From: CAKZML01 sp963823435
Lineage (GTDB): Bacteria; Pseudomonadota; Gammaproteobacteria; Steroidobacterales; BM003
Length of the DNA stretch: 64,000 nucleotides
NCBI GenBank assembly: GCA_963823435.1
Contig: CAWGLN010000010.1
Coordinates: forward strand, 1-64,000
Reading direction: 5' to 3'
Positions 46,569 through 56,379 of the stretch are shown piece after piece (the stretch's first letter is position 1; each line of letters begins with the position of its first letter). Under the pieces are notes generated by a model, which saw nothing but the letters and a program-made list of their open reading frames with translations, had not been told where the DNA came from and did no database searches. The position numbers and the translations under genes are program-made.

Positions 46569-47096
46569 GTGAGTGTAGTTGATTATTTTTTCTTGGGACT
46601 TTTGCTGCTGTCCATCGGAGCAGGTTTTGTTCGTGGATTCTTCAAGGAAGCCATCTCCCTGGCTGCGTGGATACTCGCCACATTCCTCGCCTTGAAATTT
46701 GGTTATCTGTTCAGTGGTTTTTTCGATAATTACTTTGCCTCGCCGGTATTGCAGCTATGGTCCGGCCGGGTGACGATGTTCGTACTGGTATTGATCGCCG
46801 GTATCCTGACCAATCACCTGCTCAACGTATTGCTGGACAAATCGGGTCTTTCAACCACGGATCATTTCCTGGGGATGATTTTTGGATTCGTGCGCGGTGT
46901 GTTACTGGCCGGTCTGCTGGTGATACTCGGCGAGGGCCTTGCTCTGGATGAAGAGCCTTGGTGGAAGGAATCCCGGGTAATGCCGTATTTCACGAATGTG
47001 ACGGCCCTGATGCGTGACTGGTTTGATTCGGGGAAAGAGCTTTTGCAGGATCTGGATGTGAGTGTCCAGCGCCACGACGAGACGCACAGCGGATAG
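46569..47096 (+). CDS. cvpA: Colicin V production family inner-membrane protein CvpA
   Basis: 175 residues with a GTG start (MSVVDYFFLGLLLLSIGAGF). Four membrane helices and the segment VRGFFKEAISLAAWILA are characteristic. It is needed for colicin V export and envelope integrity in E. coli, but its real role is unclear. It precedes purF by 31 bases, the conserved pair. Confidence 0.93.
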   Translation: MSVVDYFFLGLLLLSIGAGFVRGFFKEAISLAAWILATFLALKFGYLFSGFFDNYFASPVLQLWSGRVTMFVLVLIAGILTNHLLNVLLDKSGLSTTDHFLGMIFGFVRGVLLAGLLVILGEGLALDEEPWWKESRVMPYFTNVTALMRDWFDSGKELLQDLDVSVQRHDETHSG

Positions 47097-47127
47097 CTGT
47101 TTATTTTCCTTTTCCTGGTAAATCTAA

Positions 47128-48645
47128 ATGTGCGGAATTGTAGGCATCATCGGACAGTCACCGGTTAACCAGTCTTTGTACGATGCGCTGACCGTTTTGC
47201 AGCACCGGGGACAGGACGCCGCCGGTATAGCCACGGTGGACGGAAACAAGCTGAATCTGCGCAAGGACATGGGTCTGGTGCGCGATGTGTTCCAGCAGCG
47301 TCACATGCTGCGGATGACGGGAAATTACGGTATCGGGCATGTACGTTATCCCACTGCCGGCGACTCCGGGTCCGCCGATTCCCAACCCTTCTATGTCAAC
47401 TCCCCTTACGGTATTTGCCTGGCGCATAACGGCAATCTCACCAATTTTGCCGAGGTGGCCAAGCAGTTGTTCGATGAAGACCGCCGCCACCTGAACACCA
47501 ATTCGGATTCCGAAGTGCTGCTCAACGCCTTTGCCCATGAATTGGGTCTGGTCATCGATGGCGCCATGCGACCGGATCATATCTTCCACGCGGTCAGGGA
47601 AGTGCATCGCCGGGTCAGCGGCGGTTACGCGGTGGTGGCCTGCATTATCGGGCATGGCATCGTGGCATTCCGCGATCCCAATGGCATTCGTCCGCTGGTG
47701 CTGGGCAGTCGCCAGACCCCCAATGGCATTGAGCGTATTGTTGCCTCGGAAAGCGTGGCGCTGGATGTGCTGGGCTTCGAGATGGAGCGCGACGTGGCGC
47801 CCGGTGAGGCGATCTTTATCCAGGTGGACGGGACCCTGCATAGCGAGTTATGCCACGATGATCCGCGGCATACCCCCTGTATTTTCGAGTATGTGTATTT
47901 CGCCAGGCCGGACAGCATTATCGACAATATTTCGGTGCACAAGGCGCGTATGCGTATGGGCGAGCGCCTGGCGGAGAAGATACTTTCGGAGTGGCCCGGG
48001 CATGACATAGACGTGGTCATCCCGGTGCCCGACACAAGCCGTACCAGCGCCATGCAATTGGCCAACCGCATGGGGCTGAAGTTCCGCGAGGGCTTCATGA
48101 AGAACCGCTACATAGGCCGAACTTTCATCATGCCTGGCCAGGAAATGCGTCAGAAATCGGTGCGCCGGAAACTCAACGCCATCGACCTGGAATTCCGGGG
48201 CAAGAACGTGTTGTTGGTGGATGACTCCATCGTGCGGGGAACGACTTCCAAGCAAATCGTGGAGATGGCCCGCGAGGCGGGTGCGAGCAAGGTCTATTTT
48301 GCCTCGGCAGCACCACCCGTGCGTTACCCGAATGTGTATGGCATCGACATGCCTGCATCCTGTGAGCTGGTGGCACACGAGCGCACCGAGCAGGAAGTGT
48401 GCGAATTCATCGGCGCCGATGCGCTTTTCTACCAGAGCCTGTCGGACCTGATCAAATCGGTGCACTACGATAACGCTGGCATAGAGCAGTTCGATACCTC
48501 CTGTTTCAATGGCGAGTATGTGACCGGCGACGTGACCCGGGAGCTGCTGTTACGCCAGGAGGTTAACCGCTGCGATGGCGCGAAGATGCGCCAGGACGCG
48601 CAGATGGACGAAGACGACGTGGCGCAGTTGCGCGGTGTGGTCTAG
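47128..48645 (+). CDS. purF: Amidophosphoribosyltransferase
   Basis: 505 residues. It starts MCGIVGIIGQSPVNQSL, so Cys2 is the glutaminase nucleophile after Met removal; RGQDAAGIATV and NGNLTNF complete that domain. The PRPP loop is VLLVDDSIVRGTTSKQIV. It commits PRPP to purine synthesis. The next gene starts 78 bases downstream. Confidence 0.96.
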   Translation: MCGIVGIIGQSPVNQSLYDALTVLQHRGQDAAGIATVDGNKLNLRKDMGLVRDVFQQRHMLRMTGNYGIGHVRYPTAGDSGSADSQPFYVNSPYGICLAHNGNLTNFAEVAKQLFDEDRRHLNTNSDSEVLLNAFAHELGLVIDGAMRPDHIFHAVREVHRRVSGGYAVVACIIGHGIVAFRDPNGIRPLVLGSRQTPNGIERIVASESVALDVLGFEMERDVAPGEAIFIQVDGTLHSELCHDDPRHTPCIFEYVYFARPDSIIDNISVHKARMRMGERLAEKILSEWPGHDIDVVIPVPDTSRTSAMQLANRMGLKFREGFMKNRYIGRTFIMPGQEMRQKSVRRKLNAIDLEFRGKNVLLVDDSIVRGTTSKQIVEMAREAGASKVYFASAAPPVRYPNVYGIDMPASCELVAHERTEQEVCEFIGADALFYQSLSDLIKSVHYDNAGIEQFDTSCFNGEYVTGDVTRELLLRQEVNRCDGAKMRQDAQMDEDDVAQLRGVV

Positions 48646-48722
48646 GCCGAAATATCCGTCTCCCCAGGCAAGGTCGCCGGCCGGCCAGGACGGCCCCGGA
48701 CTATTTTCGCTGCCGTCTTGCG

Positions 48723-49962
48723 GTGAAGCAGGACCCCCGTCAATTACTCAGACAACTGCTTGATGCCGGCTTGCAGCAGGTGTCCGGCCAGGTCTGTGTC
48801 ACCGGTGCCCTCGCCCGGAACCCTGTCGCGGGCCCGGTACAGGTGGTGGCGGTCGGCAAGGCCGCCGATGGCATGATGCGTGGGGCCATGACGACCCTGG
48901 CCGGACAATTCGTGCGCGGGCTGGTCATACCCCGCGCTGACAGTCGCCAGGCGCCCCTGTCTCCCGCTGACAACCTGGGCATAGTTCCCGGCAGCCACCC
49001 GGTCCCCGATCGGACCAGCCTGGATGCCGGGCAGGCCATGATCGATTTTGTGGCGGCTGTACCCCCTGGGCACAGCCTTGCTGGTGCTGATCTCGGGCGG
49101 GGCATCAAGCCTGGTGGAGGTGCTGGCCGAGGGCGCTGACCTGCGACAGTTGGTGGCCTGAATCGTTACCTGCTGTCCGCCGGTCTGGACATCAGGCAAT
49201 GCAATCTGCTGCGCCGTCGGCTATCCCGAATCAAGGCCGGTGGTTTGCTCGATTTTGTGCGACCTGAAGACATTATGGGCTTGTTGATTTCCGATGTGCC
49301 GGGTGATGACCCGGCGGTGATCGGGTCGGGACTGCTCACACCACAGCCGTTGCCGCCCCTGCCCGGGTTTTTGCCTGACGCCATACGCGCCCTGTTTCCG
49401 CCGGTCCGACCTGTTTCCGCCACCCGCACCAGGGTCCGGCAGCGGGTGATTGCCGGCAATACCCAGGCGCGCGAGGCGATTGGCCGGAACGCGCCGGGAG
49501 AGGGGTTTGGTCTTGCGCCAGGCGCAGGGCGTCCTTGACGGCGATGCGGCCGCCATGGGGCGGCAGATAGGCCGCTTGCTGGAAACCGCAACTCCGGGTC
49601 TCTATCTGTGGGGCGGGGAAACCACGGTGTCCCTGCCAACGCCAAGCGGGCAGGGTGGCCGCAATCAGCATCTTGCCCTGGCCGCAGCCATGATCCTGGC
49701 GGGCCGGCATGACGTGCACCTGCTGGCTTGCGGCAGCGATGGCAATGACGGACCGGGTCCCTGGGCCGGGGCGCTGGTGGATGGCGATACACTGGCGCGG
49801 GGCAGGGCTCACGGACTGGATCCGGATCGCTGTCTTGCGCACGCTGATTCGGGCGCCTTTTTGCTGGCCAGTGGGGACCTGGTACAAACCGGCCCCACCG
49901 GCACCAATGTCTCCGACCTGGTGCTGGCCCTGGTCACCACCCGGGAAGGCGAGTTGCGATAG
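48723..49962 (+). CDS. Glycerate 2-kinase (MOFRL/TtuD-like; three apparent frameshifts)
   Basis: GTG start at 48723. Pieces in shifting frames read VVAVGKAADGMMRGAM, SGGASSLVEVLAEG, GGLLDFVRPEDIMGLLISDV and GGRNQHLALAAAMILAGR, the order in GckA/TtuD-type kinases that phosphorylate D-glycerate at carbon 2. The C-terminal MOFRL part (ACGSDGNDGPGPWAGALVD) is intact. Repairs: remove one T near 49081, restore one C near 49159, remove one C near 49495. It is the only gene here that clearly needs both insertion and deletion repairs besides the cyclophilin. It is unusual next to purF. Confidence 0.82.
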
Positions 49963-50001
49963 AATCGTCGTATCTTCACCACTGCCGGATACGTTTATTT
50001 C

Positions 50002-51234
50002 ATGCCCCTGCGCTTGCTAGTCATTGACGAGGACACGGATTTTCGTGGGCACATATTAACCAGGCTGCGTCAGCGCTGGCCCGATGCCCGGATTTCCAAA
50101 TACCTGCCCCTGGGCCAGGGTCCCTTGCCCCCGGGCTTTGTTGCGGCCGGCTTTGACGTGGTGCTGCTGGGTGACGCCGCGGGTCTGCCGTGGCTGGAGG
50201 ACATCAAGTCCAGGGAAGGATTCCCACCGGTGATTTTTCTCACACGCGAGGGTAACGAGCAGTTGGCGGTGGCGGCCATCAAGGCGGGCGCAAGCGATTA
50301 CCAGTCAGGGCAGAACCTGGATCCGCACGTGCTGGAGCGCTCCATCCACGGCGCATTGATGGAGCGCAAGCGCCAGCGTGTCATGGAGCAACGCACGGGT
50401 CTGAGCGAGCAGGCCTACTACTTCGGCACGGTTCATATTCGCGGCCAACGCTGCATTCGGGAACTTGCGGCTGGCACCCTGGGTTCAGTGTACCTGGCGG
50501 AAAGCGAAAGCCTGGGCGCCCTGGTGGTTCTCAAGGTGTTGCGACAGGTACCGGATATCAATGCGAGCCAGGGCGCCTTTGACCGTTTCTTGCAGGAATA
50601 CGAGGTGATTTCCCGAATCGACCACCCGAACATTGTGCGTATCCATGACCTGGGCGTGGCGGATGATCATGCCTATATCGCCATGGAATACTTCCCCGAA
50701 GGTGATTTGCGCAAGCGCATGGGGAAGAGCATGACACCCGCGCGGGCCCTGTTCTACATAGGACAGATTGCTACCGCCCTGACGGTTATTCACCAGGCGG
50801 GGGTGCTGCACCGGGACCTGAAGCCGGGCAACACCATGTTGCGTGGCGACGGCAGCCTGGCGCTGATCGATTTCGGTATGGCCAAGGAGCTGGCCGTGAA
50901 AGCAGAGATCACCGGGCGAGGTGCAATTTTTGGCACCCCCTACTACATGAGTCCCGAACAGGGACACGGCAAGTCGGTGGATGAACGCAGCGACCTGTAC
51001 GGCCTGGGCATTATTTTTTACGAGTTACTTACCGGCAAAAAGCCTTTCATGGCGGATACGCCCCTGGGGGTCATCTATCTACACGGCAACGCGGATATTC
51101 CACGTTTGCCGAAAAAGCTGGATCGCTTTCAGTTTGTCATTGACGGCTTGCTGGCGAAGCAACCGGAGCAACGTTACCAGAGTGCAGAGCAGGTGCTGGA
51201 GGTTCTTGGCGGATTGCAGGAGTCTGCCGAATGA
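50002..51234 (+). CDS. Receiver-like domain fused to a Hanks-type Ser/Thr protein kinase
   Basis: 410 residues. Residues 1-120 fold like a response-regulator receiver (RLLVIDEDTDFRGHILTRL, PPVIFLTREGNEQLAVAA), but the phospho-acceptor region reads FDVVLLGDAAG and the conserved Lys is absent (SDYQSGQ), so it is probably not phosphorylated normally. The kinase domain follows: LAAGTLGSVYLAES, VVLKVLRQ, HRDLKPGNTML at about 270, LIDFGMAKE and YYMSPEQG. It overlaps miaE by four bases. Target and signal are unknown. Confidence 0.88.
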   Translation: MPLRLLVIDEDTDFRGHILTRLRQRWPDARISKYLPLGQGPLPPGFVAAGFDVVLLGDAAGLPWLEDIKSREGFPPVIFLTREGNEQLAVAAIKAGASDYQSGQNLDPHVLERSIHGALMERKRQRVMEQRTGLSEQAYYFGTVHIRGQRCIRELAAGTLGSVYLAESESLGALVVLKVLRQVPDINASQGAFDRFLQEYEVISRIDHPNIVRIHDLGVADDHAYIAMEYFPEGDLRKRMGKSMTPARALFYIGQIATALTVIHQAGVLHRDLKPGNTMLRGDGSLALIDFGMAKELAVKAEITGRGAIFGTPYYMSPEQGHGKSVDERSDLYGLGIIFYELLTGKKPFMADTPLGVIYLHGNADIPRLPKKLDRFQFVIDGLLAKQPEQRYQSAEQVLEVLGGLQESAE

Positions 51235-51848
51235 GCGCTTTGCCGATGCAGGTATCAGACTTGTTGCAGGCGGACACCTCGCCAGCCTGGGTCGACAGAG
51301 CGGTGCAGGAACTGCCAACACTGCTGCTGGATCATGCCAGCTGCGAGAAAAAGGCGGCCTCCACTGCCCTGAGTTTGATGTTCCGCTATCCCCACATGGA
51401 AGCGTTGAGCTCGCGCATGTCCAGGCTGGCCAGGGAGGAGTTGCGTCACTTTGAGCAAGTGCAGAAGATCCTGTCACAACGTGGCATCGTCTTTCAGCCT
51501 CTCAAGCCGTCGCGATATGCCGAGGGCCTGCGCAAGCACCTGCGGACGCGTGATCCTGCTCGCCTGATGGATTTGCTGGTGGTGGGTGCGTTTATCGAGG
51601 CTCGCTCCTGTGAGCGGTTTTCCTTGCTGGCGCCACGCCTGGATGCCGAGCTGGGGAAATTTTACTCGGGGCTGTTGGCGGCAGAAGCGCGTCACTTCCG
51701 CCAATACCTTGCCCTGGCGGCGGATTTGGATGCGGGCCCTGGCGCCCGTGCGGTGCATGAGCGGATTGCGTTTTTTGGACCGATAGAGGCACAGCTTTGC
51801 ACCGATCCCGATCCGCAGTTCCGCTTTCACAGCGGGACGCCGGTCTGA
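51231..51848 (+). CDS. miaE: tRNA-(ms2io6A)-hydroxylase MiaE
   Basis: 205 residues. A ferritin-like diiron bundle has ligand motifs AREELRHFEQV, FIEARSCERF and AEARHFRQYL. It hydroxylates the isopentenyl group of ms2i6A37 in tRNA using O2. It is co-translated with the kinase (ATGA overlap) and converges with lpxH. MiaE is restricted to some proteobacteria. Confidence 0.9.
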   Translation: MSALPMQVSDLLQADTSPAWVDRAVQELPTLLLDHASCEKKAASTALSLMFRYPHMEALSSRMSRLAREELRHFEQVQKILSQRGIVFQPLKPSRYAEGLRKHLRTRDPARLMDLLVVGAFIEARSCERFSLLAPRLDAELGKFYSGLLAAEARHFRQYLALAADLDAGPGARAVHERIAFFGPIEAQLCTDPDPQFRFHSGTPV

Positions 51849-51892
51849 GCTGATTCACCAACTACGTCGAGCCGCAACCCGGAGTGGGGCGC

Positions 51893-52630
51893 TCAGGTGC
51901 GGGGCAGACTCTCCAGCTCGAATGCACTCCCGTCCCAGCTTAATACGCTGCCCTGTTCGTACCAGTCGCCCAGCACGATCCTGCGTGCCTGGCGTCCGGC
52001 GAGCTCGAACCGGTGAATTGCCGGGCGGTGAGTGTGGCCGTGAATCAGGGTGGACACGCCCAGTTCCAGCATGGTCTTTTCCACAGTCTGCTGGTTTACA
52101 TCCATGATTTCGGCGGGGTTGCCGCCCATGTTGCCACGGCTGACATCCCGCGCCTGGTTGGCGAAAGCACGTCTTTCCTCCAGGCTGAGCGCCAGCATAC
52201 GTTGCTGCCATTGAGGGTTGCGGACCATGCTGCGGAATGCCTGGTATTCGAGGTCGTCACTGCACAGGGTGTCCCCGTGCACCAGGCCGACCCGTTCTGT
52301 GCCCAGATTCAGCAGGCAGGTTTCGCCCAGTAAGGTCATACCGGCTCGGCTGGCAAAGTCCTCGCCCAGCACGAAATCCCTGTTGCCATGCATGAAAAAG
52401 ATGTCCACACCCTGGCAGGACAGGGTGTGCAGGGCCTGTCCTACCCGGGCCTTGTGGGGATCATCGTCATCGTCACCTATCCAGGTCTCGAACAGGTCGC
52501 CCAGGATGTAAAGGCTCGAGGCCTTGCTGGCCCGTTTGGCCAGGAACGACATGAACTGATCGCTGACTTCCGGCCAGGCGCCGTCCAGGTGCAGATCGGA
52601 TATAAACAGCGTACTCACCGGGTCAGTCAC
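51893..52630 (-). CDS. lpxH: UDP-2,3-diacylglucosamine diphosphatase
   Basis: 245 residues. The calcineurin-like motifs are FISDLHLDG, ILGDLFETWIG, FMHGNRDFVLG and LIHGHTHRPAIH. LpxH cleaves UDP-diacylglucosamine to lipid X in lipid A synthesis, a membrane-associated cytosolic step. The cyclophilin start lies upstream on the same strand, seven bases between the genes. Confidence 0.94.
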   Translation of the reverse strand: MTDPVSTLFISDLHLDGAWPEVSDQFMSFLAKRASKASSLYILGDLFETWIGDDDDDPHKARVGQALHTLSCQGVDIFFMHGNRDFVLGEDFASRAGMTLLGETCLLNLGTERVGLVHGDTLCSDDLEYQAFRSMVRNPQWQQRMLALSLEERRAFANQARDVSRGNMGGNPAEIMDVNQQTVEKTMLELGVSTLIHGHTHRPAIHRFELAGRQARRIVLGDWYEQGSVLSWDGSAFELESLPRT

Positions 52631-52637
52631 GTCTTGC

Positions 52638-53249
52638 TCAGGGAACCAGGGCGATGGACTTGATCACTACCGGCGTCTGCGGGACGTCTGATGGGAGGCT
52701 GCCGTCCGGAGAAGGCCCTGTCGGTAAATGGGCGATACGATCAAGCACTTCCATGCCTTCCTTGACCTCGCCAAATACCGCATAGCCCCAGCGTGTCGCC
52801 AGCGGGATCCAGTTCCGCGTTGTCGACCAGGTTGAAAAAGAACTGGGTGGTGGCCGAATGGGGCTTGCTGGTGCGGGCCATAGAGATGGTGCCACGCTTG
52901 TTTTTCAGCCCGTTTCCGGACTCATTCGGTATCGGGCTGGGTTCCTTCTTGGCCTCGAAGTCCGCGGTCATGCCGCCGCCCTGGGCCACAAAGCCGTTGA
53001 TCACCCGGTGGAAAATCGTATCCACGTAAAAACCTTCCTTCACGTGCGTGTAAAAATTCGCCACCGTGAGCGGCGCCTTGCGCGCATCCAGTTCCACCAC
53101 GATCTCGCCCTGGTTGGTGACGATCAGGAAGCGGGGGTATTCACTGCTCATCTCGGCAAGGATTTCATCAGTCGTTCTTCGCCTTCCTCTGCCATTACCG
53201 GCACGCTTAAGGCCAGGGAGAGAAAAAGAGCGATCAGCAGTTTCCGCAT
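52638..53249 (-). CDS. Peptidyl-prolyl cis-trans isomerase (cyclophilin), probably exported; two apparent frameshifts
   Basis: The cyclophilin core has FYTHVKEGFYVDTIFHRVIN and GFVAQGGGMTADFE, then TTQFFFNLVDN and WGYAVFGEVKEGMEVLD. One C too many in GATCCCGC near 52806 splits it. An upstream frame starting at the ATG 53249 (after GGAGG) gives the signal peptide MRKLLIALFLSLALSVPVMA, which joins the core if one base is restored near 53180. Without it the start would be the ATG at 53151 (MSSEYPRFLIV) and a cytosolic PpiB. Exported PpiA-like is favoured but not proven. It precedes lpxH. Confidence 0.8.
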
Positions 53250-53363
53250 GGGTGCCTCCGGGGGCATCTTGTTGATGGAGAGTTAACAGGGTGCAAGTTT
53301 ACCGGAAAAGTCGCTGGCGAGAAGTTTTCCACGCCGGACAGGTTTCCAGTACCATTGCGAGCC

Positions 53364-54792
53364 ATGGAAAAGATGCCCGTAATTACCCGTTTTGCGCCCA
53401 GTCCCACCGGTTATGTCCACGTGGGCAATGTGCGCACTGCTTTTTTTAACCAATTGTTGGCCAGGCACGCGGGTGGACGATTCATTCTGCGTTCCGAGGA
53501 CACCGACGCCGAGCGCAGCAAGGAAGAATACCTGGAGGCGCTGATCGCGGACCTGCACTGGCTGGGGCTGCGCTGGGACGAGGGGCCGGATTGTGGCGGG
53601 CCTTCGGGTCCCTACAGCCAGAGTCAGCGTTCGGGCTTCTATGAAGTCTATTACACGCGTCTGCTTGAAAGCGGTGACGCCTACCCATGCTATTGCAGTG
53701 ACCAGGAACTCAAGCTTTCACGCAAGCGCCAGCAGGCCTCGGGTCAGCCGCCACGCTATGCCGGTACCTGCCGGGACCTGGGTGAGCAGGAGCGGGTGGA
53801 GAAAGCGGCCCAGGGGCGTGAGCCCGTGTTGCGTTTCAAGGTATCGGCGGGTGAGGCCGTGGTCTTCCAGGACCTGGTGCGTGGGGAACAGGTGTTTGCC
53901 CGTGACGATATCGGTGATTTTGTCATCCGCAGGGCCGACGGCAGCGCAGCGTTTTTCTTCAGCAACGCGGTGGACGATGCCTTGATGCAGGTCAGCCACG
54001 TTCTGCGTGGCGAGGATCACGTTGCCAATACGCCGCGTCAGATCCTGTTGCTGCAGGCGCTGGACCTGTCAGTGCCGGCGTACGGCCATTTTTCCCTGAT
54101 GGTGGGGGATGACGGCGCGCCGCTTTCCAAGCGTCACGGGGCCAGCAGCCTGCGCGAGCTGCGTCTGGCGGGTTATTTGCCCGGCGCGATCCTGAATCAC
54201 TTCCTGCGTCTTGGGCACAAGGCGGACATTGATGACTGGCTGGAGCTGGATCAGATGCCCGAACACTTCAACATCGATGCCCTGGGACGTGCCCCGGCGC
54301 GTTACGACATGGACCAGTTGGGGCATTGGCAGAAAGAGGCTGTCCTGCGCCTGTCCACCGCGGAACTGGCGGACTGGCTGGGCGACGCCGGGCGGGCCCT
54401 GGTTCCGCCGGCGCAGACAAATGCATTCCTGGAGCTGGTCGGATCCAATGTGTTGTTCCCGGCGGATTTGCAGGCCTGGGTTCCCGTGTTTTTCGGTGAT
54501 TTGCCGGAGCCGGGCGAGAGCGAGCGAGGAGTGGCTGGAGCAGGCAGGCAGTGAGTTTTTCCAGACCGCCCTGGCGGTGCTCGAGAATCCGGCCGCCAGC
54601 CTCAAGGACCTGACCGAGGCGATAAAGACAGCCACCGGCGCCCGGGGCAAGCAGCTGTTCATGCCCCTGCGGGTGGCGTTGACCGGACGCACCGATGGTC
54701 CCGGCTTGCAGGAAATGCTGGAACTGATGAGTGTTGAAACCAGGCGCAAGCGCCTGCAGAAGGCCCTGGCCATCGGCCGGGCAAAAGGCTAG
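53364..54792 (+). CDS. gltX: Glutamyl-tRNA synthetase (one apparent frameshift)
   Basis: ATG at 53364 (MEKMPVITRFAPSPTGYVHV). The HIGH-type motif is HVGN and the KMSKS-type is PLSKRHGASS. Zinc-type Cys are in YPCYCSDQEL and YAGTCRDL. The frame breaks near 54521 in GAGAGCGAGCGAGG; dropping one base gives SEEWLEQAGSEFFQTALAVL and a protein of about 476 residues, the usual size. The enzyme charges tRNA-Glu. cysS starts two bases after its stop. Confidence 0.93.
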
Positions 54793-54794
54793 TC

Positions 54795-56197
54795 ATGTTG
54801 AAGATTCATAATTCCCTCACCGGAAACAAGGAAGTCTTTACCCCCATCGAAGAGGGTAAGGTCAGCATTTATGTCTGCGGCATCACGGTCTACGACTTTT
54901 GCCACCTGGGGCATGCCAGGGCCTACATCGTGTTTGACGTGGTCACACGTTACCTGCGCCGACGCGGTTACCAGGTGACCCATGTGCGCAACATCACCGA
55001 CATTGATGACAAGATCATCCAGCGCGCCAACGACAATGGCGAGCCGTTCGCCCGGCTGACGGAACGCTTTATCAAGGCCATGCACGAGGATTTCGATGCC
55101 CTGGGTATCCTGCCACCCGACCACGAACCGCGCGCCACCGCGTCGATTGACGGCATCATCGAGTTGATCGAGGAACTTGTGCGGCGGGAGCATGCCTACA
55201 GCGCCAAAAATGGCGATGTGTATTACGCCGTGGCCAGTTTCCCCGAGTACGGGCGCTTGTCCGGCAAGCGTCTCGAGGACTTGCGCGCCGGCGCCCGCGT
55301 GGAAGTAGACAGCTTCAAGCGTGATCCCCTGGATTTCGTGCTGTGGAAAGCCGCCAAGCCCGGTGAACCGGCCTGGGAATCACCCTGGGGCAAAGGCCGG
55401 CCTGGCTGGCACATCGAGTGCTCGGTAATGTCCATGGGACTGCTGGGCAAGCACTTTGACATACATGGCGGCGGCATGGATCTGAAGTTCCCGCATCACG
55501 AAAATGAAATAGCCCAGTCCTGCGGCGCCACCGACGAGCCTTTCGTGAACCTGTGGATGCACAACGGATTCGTACGCGTGGACGAGGAGAAGATGTCCAA
55601 GTCCCTGGGTAATTTCTTCACCATCCGGGATGTCATGCAGCGATTTCATGCCGAGGAAATCCGCTACCTGATGCTCTCCAGTCATTACCGCAAGCCACTC
55701 AATTACTCGGAGCAGGAACTGGCCTCGGCCGGGGCTTCCCTGGACGGTTTTTATATCGCGCTTGTCACGCACCACACAGGCTGCGGATAAACCGGAAACG
55801 GAGGATTACAGTACGCGTTTCACCGAGGTGATGGACGACGACTTCAATACGCCCGGTGCGCTGGCGGTGCTTGCGGAACTGCGCAAGGACATCAGCCGGC
55901 GCGTGGATGCCGGTGAGCAGGATGAGGCTAATCGCCTGGCCGTCTTGCTGCGGGAACTGGGTGGTGTGCTGGGTATCCTGCAACAGGATGCCGAGACCTG
56001 GCTCAAGCGGGCAAGACCCGGGGCCGAAGCAGAGTGGCGGGCTTGACGATGCCAGGATTGAAGAGCTGATCGCCCAGCGCCGGGCCGCGCGTGAGGCGCG
56101 TGATTGGGCCGGCGCCGACAAGATTCGCGATGAGCTAAAGGCCGCAGGCGTGGTGCTGGAAGATGGCGCCGGTGGTACCGGCTGGCGCCGCGAATAG
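54795..56197 (+). CDS. cysS: Cysteinyl-tRNA synthetase (two apparent frameshifts)
   Basis: Starts MLKIHNSLTGNKEVFTPIEE. Motifs: zinc Cys in CGITVYDFCHLGHAR, IECSVMSMGLLG and FPHHENEIAQS; KMSKS as EEKMSKSLGNFF. Repairs: one T near 55755 (IALSRTTQAAD) and one T near 56035 (EAEGGLDDARIEEL). The result is about 466 residues, the normal length. It follows gltX by two bases, an operon seen in other gammaproteobacteria. Its TAG is directly followed by a palindromic repeat. Confidence 0.93.
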
Positions 56198-56356
56198 GGA
56201 GCCCCTAATCCCGTCGTGAACGTGTATCTTGCGCCTAAAAAATCCAGCTTCTATGTTGCCAATCTTCGCAATAGCTGGCTATTACGTGCGATTGGCGCCT
56301 TGAATCTGAATCTTTTCGCCAGCAATCTACTTCGTCCAGACTGAATCAGAGGCTCC
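56198..56356 (+). repeat. ERIC-like palindromic repeat, copy 5 (159 bp)
   Basis: GGAGCCCCTAATCCCGTC to GAATCAGAGGCTCC, starting directly after the cysS TAG. The two halves are near-complementary. The central stem is GCCAATC 56258-56264 with GATTGGC 56290-56296 and AATAG with CTATT. Compared with copy 1 both paired bases changed together (G-C to A-T) at two positions. Confidence 0.85.
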
Positions 56357-56379
56357 CCAGTCCCGGCGGTCAGCTGAGT

